Program-made: the position numbers and the translations under genes | In this document: piece by piece, positions 45,782-56,700 of the stretch | Numbering within the stretch: position 1 is the first letter of the stretch | How the letters are laid out: each line of letters starts with the position of its first letter | Notes under the pieces: model-generated | Told to the model about the DNA's origin: nothing | What the model saw: the letters and a program-made list of their open reading frames with translations, nothing else | Databases searched by the model: none | Assembly (NCBI GenBank): GCA_027886175.1 | Contig: JAJNNQ010000019.1 | Span: 15,486,501-15,550,500, forward strand | DNA from: Phylloscopus collybita | Lineage: Eukaryota; Chordata; Aves; Passeriformes; Phylloscopidae | Direction: 5' to 3' | DNA: 64,000 nt

Positions 45782-46070
45782 CAGAGTCACAGAAGGATTA
45801 AGGTTGGAAAAGACCTCCAAGATCACCAAATCCATTCTGTGCTCCATGCCCACTTTGTCCTTAGCTCAGAGCACTGAGTGCCAGGTCCAGGAATTCCCTG
45901 GACACCTCCAGGGATGGTGACTTCAAACCTCTCTGAGCAGTTCCAATGCCTGACCACGCTTTCCATGGAGAAATCCTTCCTGACACCTCAGCGATTGTCC
46001 CCTGGCCCAGCCCGAGGCCGTTGGTAGCTGATCCTGGCACAGGGGTGCTCCTGCTGGGAGCAATGGATAA
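45782..46070 (-). mobile_element. CR1 LINE fragment, antisense
   Basis: The plus strand runs 'attaaggttggaaaagacct', 'ccaagatcaccaaatccatt', then 'cctccagggatggtgacttc' and 'ctttccatggagaaatcctt', ending near 'ctggcccagcccgaggccgt'. This is the antisense of a CR1 subgroup different from the 29126 copy. It is non-coding. Confidence 0.85.
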
Positions 46071-47821
46071 ACCAGGGTAAGTCACGCTGCCTCGGAGCTG
46101 TGGCACTGCTGGGGACCGCAGGCACAGCAAAATGGGGTGCAACAGTTGAGCTAAACCAGCCCCAAGCCTTGTCCCAGCCTTCGTGGCTCTCCCTAGCCCA
46201 GCCCAGCCCCTAGAAACTGCTGCATCCACAGGAGCCTCCCTGGGAGTTAAAGGAAAATCAGGGATGAGCATGAAGAGGAGATTTTCAGCTTACTGTAACA
46301 CGGTGTTGTAAAAAAACTTAATTTAACAAAGCAAATTACTCGTTTCAAGCCTTGTTCAGTCTGCAGCAATACAGCACATTCACTATGAAACTGAGGAAAG
46401 ACTTCAAACTCATCAGCTACAAATCAAAACCGACTTTAAATGCCTTCCAATAAACAGTTCTTTTGAACATAAAACCACCCAAAGAAAGCCCTCCCACACC
46501 TGTTGCTCCCCCAGTGAACACCTGAGCAAACTCAGCCTATGTAAGTTGCAGTGCTATTCTAATTTTATATAAATTAAGAGAACAAAGCTTCCAGGTCTTC
46601 TAAAGAAAAAATAACAATGTCAATATTGATTTTGTCACTACTTGGCTTAAAACAACTAACTTAAAACCAGTTCACTTGAGCTTCTAAACCTCAAGGAAGT
46701 GGTGTAGACATCTGACCCACCTCACATGGGTTCCTGACTCCAAAAATCAGTTTGCTTTAAAAACAAAATACAGCTTATTTACTTAAAGAAACTGTTTCTG
46801 TTTGCAGGAGAGAATACAGAGAAGTGAAACAGATTTTTTTTCCAATTTTTTCTTTTTTTTTTTTTACAAAATTTATTGTGTGTTTATCACATTCAAAAAG
46901 CATTGACCACTGGGGCTTTTTGGGAACTGTTAGAATGCCAAGGTAAAGCTGGTGGATTTGGAAGCTTAATTAGCAATTAATGACTGTCAGCTTGAGGAAA
47001 ATTTGAACAGCCTGACACTTTAGACTTCCAATAGTTCTGTGGGCACGACAGAATAATTAAAAAGGGTAAAAAGAAACTGAATGTTTTGGCAAGACCAGAC
47101 AGTATCATGAACATATGAAATTAAATCTTAAAATAAAAATATTTTCAGGGTTCGATGATTAAATCCTTGCCCCCATTTTCATGTCTGTTTAATTTCAGTC
47201 TGAGCTTAAATTTTTATATCTGTCACGATTGCCTACATGGGCAATTCAGCAAAAACCAGAATGAAAACTGCTTTGGGATGAGCACCAGGAGACTCTTCAC
47301 AAGGCATTGCAAGGCTGAAGCAGGAATGGGTTGGAGGACACAGCAATTCACATGGTCAGGTAAGGACCAAAACTCACAGAAAAAAAAAAAAGAGTCAAGT
47401 GCATTGCATGAAAATGCCCCCAATAGGGAGCAAAAACCATGCAAGAAAAGGTGGAATGGCAGTGGAGAGCAGCTCTGACTGGCTCTGAGATGGAAACTGA
47501 AAACATTCCCCACTGTACAAGTGACATTATCCACAGTCTCTACTCAAATATATGGACCAAAAGTTAATTTAGGGAGAAAGTTAATCAACTTTCCAGAAAG
47601 CCCTCTACAGAGCTGGTTCTGAAACAAAAGGGACAGATAATTGATAATCTCCAAATTAAGACTGAAGTATACCAATAGTATTTACATCAAGCACTTCATC
47701 TTTAAGAATGCATGAAAAAGGACAATTTACTTTTTAAGGGTGTCCTCTAAATCTGGCATACAGATAAAATACTCTGACATCCTGGATTTGTTTCAAAGCT
47801 TTTTGAGAAACACACACAAAT
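46071..47821. other. Region downstream of the proximal PWWP2A poly(A) site
   Basis: The sequence is A/T-rich and unique-looking. A second minus-strand AATAAA (complement 46872-46877) followed by 'ttttgt' and a long A run could be a distal PWWP2A 3' end. Otherwise nothing was assigned. Confidence 0.45.
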
Positions 47822-49020
47822 AATTCAGATTTAGTCAATTTTATTTACAGTTTGTTTTTTACATTTCAGAGCATTACACAATTACATATCTCATTTTTCT
47901 GACCTGCAAACAGATACCTTAAACGGAAATATTAAAAAAAAAAAAAAAAAAAGAAAAAAGAAAAAAAAAAAGTTAGATACATCCAAAATGCAACAATTAC
48001 ACATCTGACAATTCACAAAGTGTAATTTACTAGGACGTATCCTAAGAATTTAGGAACAACCAGTCAGGAGAAAATCTGACCAATTTCAGCAATTGATTAT
48101 TTACACATTCAAAACAAAGCCTCTCTTAAGCTAAACCTCCAGGCAAATGGCCTGAAAGATTTCTTCAGGAAGAAAGACCAGAACGATTCACACCTATGCA
48201 GCATTAACAGCCCTTGATCCCAAACACTGAGGCCTCCTCAGCTTTGTCTTAGAGCTACAGGCATCCCTCGACTTCTCCGACCCTGAAGTGATTTACTTGT
48301 GCCCCCATGTGCATAGAAAAGTTGAGTGTTTAAGTGGTCACTACGCTAAAACCCCATTTAATCTGGTCTTTAAGTCACTAAAATTTTTCTTCCTTACAAC
48401 TCGGAGCACGTCTCCAATGCCATTTAAACCGGCCCGCGCCGCCCGCCGAGGGGAGCTTGGAGCCACCTGGGCCTGGCCTGACTAAATCCATTAGAGACTG
48501 GTTAAAAATAATCTTTAAAGACCATTTAGACAAGGCTTACATTTCTACACTTCCCTGATGGGCCACCTAATAAAACAAAAAAAAAAAGTCACAGCTACTA
48601 CTTTCAACGCTCGTGTCAACCCTCGGCCACACAGAACTAGTTATATACTGGGTAGAAACTACTAAAAAAATTCCCTGCAAATCAGCTGCCTTCCAGCTGA
48701 GGCTATGGCTCCTATGCATCGGGTGGTTGAGGAGGTTTGGTTTGGTTTTTGTTTTTTTTTTTTGTTTTTCTTTCTCTTTAAAAAAAAACTTCTCCCTCGA
48801 AAAATACCGCAGTCCTCACTTTTTAGGCTAATTTTGATTGCATGTTCAATTGGTTTGAACCGTCACGACCCGCTACGCACGGCACGAGTCTCGTATAAAA
48901 AGAGCAGTCAACCGAGTGCAACTTCTGACTTTGCCACTTTGTCCTTCCTGGCAGTTCTCTCTAACCTGGCTACAGATTTGGTGGAGCCTCCAGGTTTCTT
49001 GCCTACCTTACTCTCCACGT
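47822..49020 (-). other. PWWP2A: PWWP2A 3' UTR (proximal form)
   Basis: About 1.2 kb runs from the stop codon to the first good poly(A) signal. It contains T/C tracts in the mRNA sense (complement of the A-rich 47935-47972 run), an A/C-rich tract (complement of 48738-48790), a Lys-rich open frame directly after the stop, and two CpG-dense pockets (48415-48470, 48860-48916). These pockets are unusual for a bird 3' UTR and suggest conserved sequence. Confidence 0.7.
47840..47845 (-). terminator. PWWP2A: PWWP2A proximal poly(A) signal
   Basis: On the minus strand 'ctgtaaataaaattgac' gives AATAAA, and about 25 bases further the GT-rich 'atttgtgtgtgtttctc' follows. That is a textbook cleavage context. 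Confidence 0.75.
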
Positions 49021-50716
49021 TCACGTCTCAAACTGCGTCAGCAGGGCCCGCACCTCGGGCGTGAGCTGCTTGGCAGCCTTGGCTGCCTCAGTGACGGCCT
49101 TGCGGTACAGACCCTTTCTCTTCTTATTAAAGCGCAACTGGAAGCTTTCTAAAAAGGGGGAGAGCTGTGCAAGAGCAAGGAAAGACGTGGTGGTGGAGCC
49201 AAACCATGAGATACGAGCCTCCTGGCGCACCAGCAGCCCGGTATCCTTGCGGCTCACAGTTATGGTAAGGATACGGGCCGGCCACCAAGGGAAGCCATAA
49301 ATCTTGGCCCAAACAATGTCCCCTACACATACGGTCCTGCCATCTGGTGTGACACATTTAGAGACGTTTTTGGAAAAGACTTCTGTTTTCAAGGAATTAC
49401 TGAGCTTTTTCTCTTCCTTCGAAGAGGAGGAGGAGGAGGAGGAGGAGGAGGAGGAAGGTGCATGCATGCTGCCTGGAGGAAAATCAAAGCTTTCAGTAGA
49501 GCTACACTCAGAGTTGGTGGATTTCAAATCATCTGTGCTATCACTACTACAAACTGATGCACTGGAAGAGTCAGATTTCTTTTGATTAAGGGTCATGTAA
49601 ACCGTTATATTGCTTTTGCTGCCTCTCTTGCCCAGTGTCTGCTGTTCATCCTGATCAACAGTTACATGCACTTCACTCGTGTCCTGAACCTCACTGCTGG
49701 CCTCTTCGGGGCCTTCTGAGGGGCTCTGGGTTTCTGAAGGGGCCTCACCTGCTGAGCGGGTGGAGGAGCAGCGAGACTGGGGCTTAGTTGCCATCTTGCC
49801 ACTCCGTATTTTCTCAAGTCCTGTCTTGAGGGAAGAGTCATTCTCTTCGTTGCGATACCGCTGGGGCTTTAGGCGCAATCGGGGCGGGAGGGACCCTGAG
49901 CTGGTGTTCTGAAGACGCCGCGTGAAGTGGACCTTTGAATGTGCATTTTTGGAAGAGGAGGTTGCACTCTGCTTCTTTTGTGCCTTTTCTTTGGCCATTT
50001 TCAAGACTTCCCGAGCTTTTGCATGATCCATGTTTTTGCTCTGGAGAACTTTTTTTGTGTTTAACTGCGCTTTTGAAGTATTTGCTTGTGCGGAAACTTT
50101 AACTACTCTGCTTCTGCTGTGGGCAATATTTGAAACCTTGACCACAGCGTTCCTTTTCTGGCTTTCGTTTTGGCTTTTTCCGTCCACCTTATGGTCAGTC
50201 TTAAGTTTTTTATTCACAGTAGTCACGCTCTCGTTTCTTCGCTTTTTACTGTCCTCGTATTTGGAAGAGTCACTTGCATTGCCACCTTTCTTGATCTCCT
50301 TTTTCTCTGCCACCACGCTGTTTTTGCACTTGTCACACAGGACCTGCCGGGGCCGTAGTTTGATGGCGTTCATGATCGAAGTGGGTTCCTCCCTGTACAT
50401 TTTCCGCTTGGGCCGCTTGATTTTCCGGGGTGGAGGCTGAGGTATTGACTGGTTATAGGTGTCCCTGATAAACAAAGGAGGAGGGTATGGCGCTCCCTCG
50501 TGAAACAGAGGAGGTGGTTTAGAAGTCCAAAGGCTTTTAGCTATGCTGGGCTCTGATGGCTGCGTGAGGGAGGAGTCATCGGGGACTGCAGCATCGGCCT
50601 CACACTTCACCTGCGCCTCCTCTTGGAATGGTTTGCTTTGGAGCTGCATGGCTTCAGGTTTGTCCTTGTACTCCCTTTTAGGAAATATGGTCACAGGGAT
50701 TCCATGGGGGCCAAAC
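49021..50716 (-). CDS. PWWP2A: PWWP2A exon 2 (residues 221-785), with PWWP domain
   Basis: The acceptor is a long T-run then 'cctctctctttaag' (complement 50717-50730). The first base completes Arg221, then FGPHGIPVTIFPKREYKDKP. It holds the H2A.Z-binding internal region and the C-terminal PWWP barrel (GDIVWAKIYGFPWWPARI) with its helical end. A (GGA)10 run on the plus strand (49426-49455) encodes ten of the 12 serines. No stop or frameshift. Antisense frames (for example 50030-50440) are shadows. Confidence 0.97.
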
Positions 50717-53700
50717 CTTAAAGAGAGAGGAAAAAAAAAAAAATTCAACGTTTTGAGAGAATTTTTGTAGCGCTTATACCAAAGCATTTGAAAACTCGTC
50801 TGCATTAGGTAGCCAGCATTTGAAAACTATGAATCCCAGAGAAATTAAATCTTCATATCCAGCCTTATGGGGAGCATTGAAAATGCAAGACACCAAAATA
50901 AAGTCAGTGGAGAACAAAAGATAATCAGCTTCACTGATTATCAGTTTTCCCTCATATCAACAAGATGCCCTGAAAATGTAACAAAAATATCCCCGAGACA
51001 GCAGCAAAAGAATTAACTTTATGCTTCTAGAAAATGCTTGTGAACATCCAAACTCACCCCAACAACTCCCAGTCTACCCAAGCTCATTTTCCCTGCTAAG
51101 TCAACTTCATGCAAAAGACATCTTCAGGAACTCTTCTTCCATTTTTAGCACAGCAGAAAAGGATGAGTGGTCCAGATTTAACAGAGACAAATCTGGGCTG
51201 CCTAAATCCTTGCAGTGAACAGGGAGTGCCACCACCCTCCATCCACAAAAGCTTAGCACCTGATGCTTTATAGCCCAAAACTCCCCAGCCCAGCCTGAGT
51301 TTCTCCCAGCAAAACTCCCCTTATTTCAACTCAGTACAAACTATTCCTCACTGTTTCACGAGCAAACAAGGTTTTAAACCTTTCCCTCCTTCTCTCCAGA
51401 CTGGAATTGCTCCAGATCAGGACAAGAGAGTAACTCTCTCAAGATCTGTCCTCAGGTTTGTGCTGCACGGTGGCTGCTCAACAGCAACATCCCCTCAGCT
51501 GATTAAACTGAAGTTTATTTACTTTTTTAAGTAAAGTGCCTACATGTTGCCTTTATTTCCTCAAAACTGGATTTGAAATAAAGTCATCGTGTGTTAGAAG
51601 GTTCTTTACAGTGTCCCCAACAAAAGCCATCACTTGTTTGTTCTTTTGCTTATCACAAGCTCCTTTCTACATCTGAAGTGTAATTGAAGCAAACGACCCA
51701 CCCAAGATTAAATTATCCACCCAGTTTGCATTTCAGCAGCTCATACAGACATTTTTCCAGCCTATGGTCTGGCATTAAACCACAAGGGACTCGCTCATAA
51801 CTAAGTTTTACATTCCCTGAAGTCCCACAAGTCCATCAAGGGTAAAGAAGTTGCCTTTCCATAAATACTTTTCCCTCCACAAAGGATTGTAAGCAAGTCA
51901 CTCAGTTCCAAGTAGGGCTTTAAAAGAAACTACCAGCTGACAGTAATTAAATTAGCAATATTCTCAGTGTTATTTGCATCAAGACCTTCAGCTTCTAAAA
52001 GAAACTAAGATCCAGATCCTATCACTCACCACCTGATAAAGATTAGAGGATTTGGTAAAAAGTTAATCTATGGTAAGAGCTGAAAACAAGACAGGGCAAG
52101 ATCTGTGCTGTACAAATTCCAATCCTAAAGAGCCCAACAGCAGAACCAGATAGGAGTGGGATATCAAACCCCACACAGACAAACATCCCTTACAACTGCT
52201 CTCAGTGCCTCAGGAGCTGCATTTCCAGCCCTCACAGGCCATTCCCAGAGCCAAGCCCTTCTCCCAGAGGGCATTTATGTGGGTCTGTGTCAGGAAATTA
52301 AGCATAATTAGCTGTCACTAGGAAGAGGTGGATGAAGAGGACTGCAAGGGTTTCCAGCAGGATCCCAGTCAAGTATTTCATCTCTTTTTCCAGGTTCTCA
52401 TTCTACTGACTCACCAGCAAATTGTGCATGATTTGCACCCCAAAGGCATAAAGAGGATGATGGAAAGCTCAGCACATGCCTGATACCAGGAAATCAAAGA
52501 TTCATTCTGCACCTTCCACCTTCCTTTCCTTCAAGCACAAAACACAGGCCAGAACTGAAGAACAGGAAGCCACAAAGGGTAATTTTTATGCAAGACACAA
52601 ACCTCCTTTAGTAAGACACAAAACCAATCCAGAGTGAAGCCCTGAAGTCAGAGAATCCCTCACAAAAGGTACTGCTTAAAAAATAAATCAGACTCTTCCA
52701 CCCCTGTCCACCTACAAATCAACAAACTGGGGAAGTAAAGAACATTCATGGATATTGTGCACTTATGTACAGCACGATTCCTGTAAATGATGTGTTGATA
52801 CAAAACATACATTTAGCCAAAACAATCCACCTGCAGGACAAAATACAATTGGTAAGCCAAGAGACTGGTCGTAGTGTATTGTGTCTTCTCTCGGCCTCAC
52901 CCAACAGCAGACTGTATTTAGTTTTTGATTATCTCTGTTTCCTCCCTGGCTAATCAAGTTCTCCAGCAACTTGGAAGAATGACACAAAAACAAAGAAGAG
53001 AAAACAATGGCGGAAAAACTTGCAAATGAAACAGTAAAGGTTACGGGAAAAAAATAAAGGCAAAGAACCAAGTAAGAAAAAGAGGGATTTATTTTTCCTA
53101 AGAGAAGCAGCAGAATGAAGACATGAGCTTAAACCTCTTCAGGACAAGGCATGAGACAGCATCTAATTAGTTCTGCAGCAAGCACAAGTGTTTATTGCAT
53201 GTACCAGAATTTCAAGCCCTATTTTCACACACCTGCTTGGTGGACCTCGAAGATAAATACTTCTCATAGAAGCACAGTAATCGTTGTCACACCAACGGCA
53301 AAGCTGAACTAGTTAGTTGTGTTCATAGTTAGAAAAGCTGCAAAAGCCTTTGGTTCATCTGCCACAGAAGATGACAGAGGACTAAAAGACATCTATAGAA
53401 AACCAAAACTCCAAGGCACACAGCTCAGTTGTATCCTGACATTTACTGATCCCCCAGTCAGTCACTGCCTGGCACTGATCAGCTCTGAAGAGAAACCATT
53501 TCAGTTACCCCACAGTGAGGCTCCCAACATGCTCCTTTCCTCACACATTGCACATTTTAGGTTCTACAAGGAATTGCCTTGTCTTTATTCCAACAACAAA
53601 ATAATTTTTTTTAATATACTGATCCCAAATATCACCTTACCCCACAAGATTTCAAGAATAGGCTTTTCTGGATGAAAGTAAAGATATACTGCAACAGTTT

Positions 53701-56700
53701 GCTTAAAATAAAACCCCCCTGGTGCCCAAGTTCCAGCTGCTCCCTGCCCAGCCTACTCCTGACTCATGTAACACTTCTACCTCAGACCATCACACTCCAA
53801 GGAATGGCAAGATTCACTGACAGGGGGTTTAAAAGTGAAGTGCTAGAAAAACCAAACTAAGAAAGAGGTATTTCAGCCTCAATCCAAGGCAGTGCTGGGA
53901 AGCAGGGCCCTGCTGCTTCCTACCTATGGAAATCAGAGCCAGTTTTCCATGGGGCCAGTTCCTCTCCTGGAAAGGTGTCCCAGCTCTTATTTGCCTTGAA
54001 AATGCATCTCTAAGAGATGATGGGTGCAATGCTGTACAGAAGTCATTTCTCAGAGGTTTTTCAAGCAACCAGGACAATCAGCAGGATCTGATTGCACTTC
54101 TGCTGTGGATGCCACTGCAAAGTACATTTTCACTGGAGACAGAAATAGCAACAGGATATCAGGACCTGTACTGAACTAAGAGTCTAATCAATTCTGGCAG
54201 TGCAATGATATTTACACTGAGAGGAGCTATCAATTGACCAGGGTGTGCAGAGACAGACACAGGGTAAAAACAGGGAGGCTTCATTTTGATTTTGCCAATT
54301 GCAAGTTAATTAATAGGCAGCCATGGCATCCAAAAGTCAGTTTGGGTACCAAACCCAAAACTCTTGTCACTTAAAGCCAGAGTTTTGTATTACAGACATA
54401 TAAACTTAAGTACTTAAGGAAAGTAAAGCCACTTTTTTTCAAATCTAAATCCTGCAGCAGAATTACTACAATGAATGCATATTACTATTCAATTTATATG
54501 CAAAACAGAACAGTTAAAGAGTATTTTTTCAGAAATAACCATGAGAGATAAGGAACAAACCCCATTTTAACTCATGACTGTATGTACATAAACAAAGTAC
54601 ATAAACAACACTCCCTGGGGCAAAGTGTTTTACATTAGTACCCAAAGTTTTAAGTTCTCATCTTTAGCCTCCAATGGTTGACTTTTCTACTAAAAGGGAG
54701 AGAAATGAAAAGCCCCTTGTTCTGCCAAAGGAGTGAAGCCACTGAGCAGGTTCAGAACTATTTCCCATTTGTCTCTGGACACACTGAACTGACATCAACA
54801 AAGCAGTGAAACTTGTGTTAAAAGTGTTAAGTCTGTGGTAAATGACTGATCAAAACCCATCTTCACCACCAAGGCAGTGCAGAAATCTCCTATTACCTTT
54901 TCTGCTCTTGCACCCAAGATCATCCTTGGTGTTCTGCAAAAGCCAGGACAAGCAACAACTGAAGTCATTTTTGTTGCATGGATGGAAGTTTCAGGAGTAT
55001 AATAATATGCTGAAACAACTACGGATATGTATTTCATGCATCTAAACTGAGGGTTTAAATTATAACATTCCATGTAATACACAGTTAGATCATAGCTGTT
55101 CAAACACAAAGTTTTGCAGAACTCCTCAAAATAACCTGCATTGAAAACACAGATTATGCAAGAACCTATTTTTAATGAAGGATTTACTTGCTGTGATAAA
55201 GCACAAGATGGAATATCTTGCTTTAAGTACAGGCACCTTCCCTAAAAAAGCATCCCCAGAAGCCAAATAATCAGCTCCATGGTTTATTCACCTCCTGAGC
55301 AATGTAACACCAGGCTAAACAACCCAGAAAATGCACATTTCACTGAGAGCTCTGAAGCCATGGCAAAGGACTGCAGTGTGAGTGACTCTTTAAAACAGCA
55401 CAACATGAAGAAAAGACAGGATGCTTTGCTCCCATAATTTTACTGGCACATCTATAAAGCTGAAGGTCTGTTTAAAGTGAAATATCTTTTAATTTTTACA
55501 TCTGTTGCCATTATTAGCCGTCAGTTGCATTTTGAAGAAAATACTTTGCTGATACATTTGCTGTGATCTATTTTGAAGGATTATACCTTGAATAAACTCT
55601 TCAAGAACATCCATATGCCAGACCCAGGACATATGGAAGAGAATGATACCATTAAATAATGGATGAATTGAAGTGTCAAGATAGCCAAGACTCATCAGTC
55701 CCATAACAGAAAATAAACTGAATGCAGACTGAAAATTTCACCCCTGCCCTGCCTCAACACCTTGAACCAAGCCAAGCAGCTCTTAGAAAGCCAGGACAAG
55801 CCATGCTGCTGGAATACAGAGAATTCCATAAGGAAGGACAGATAAACCATCATCTGTGACATCCCAGACCAACAAAGAACAGCTGAAGACCACAGATCCC
55901 TTCAGGAAAGGAAAGTTTGAGGCCAAATCCAGACCCCAATTCTAACCCTACCCTTTAAGTGAGTCTACATTGAACACCTTCAATAAAACCTGTCAGTCAC
56001 AAGCTAAAAACACCTGAAATACTCTCTTAACCACACTCTCATCACACCTGAGCTTCCCACGTTCTGGGGATAATAAAAACAAAGGTTACAGAAGTGTTGG
56101 GGCTGCCCCTTAAATGCCAGAATTTCACCAAGCTCCTCTGAGCTCCTGAGAAACTCCAGAGAGGGCAGATGACAAGGTGTGGGGACACCTTGGAAACTGA
56201 GTGCAAGTTTAAAATAAAATAAACCAAAACACACAAACCCCGAGTCACAGACACTTCTTTACTGTTGAGAGAGAATGTGCATCACAGAACATCAGGCCTC
56301 CTACAAAACCCAGTCCTTCTCCAGACAAGCATGAGCACATGCTGTCCCTGGTTATTAAATGAAAGAGCAGGGAGAAACGTATCACATTTTTTCAAGTGTG
56401 GCTTCTGCTGTTTCCTTCTCACATCATTCTTTTGCAGTAGAAGCTGAATTAACAAACTGGGAAAAGTACAGGGTTTGAGTCAGTGCTGCACCTGAAAACT
56501 GCTTCTGGGATTGTAAGACTTGCAAATTGCCTATAAAAGTTTATTTTGATCATACAGCTCATGCACACCTTGGTGCAGGAAGTCCTTCCTTCCATAACAA
56601 AAGCCCAATAAAGACATAATTTCAAACATATGTCTACTAAGAACACACTGGACACCTTCTGGATATCTAACTAAGGCTCTTAGGTCACAAAACAACTTTT

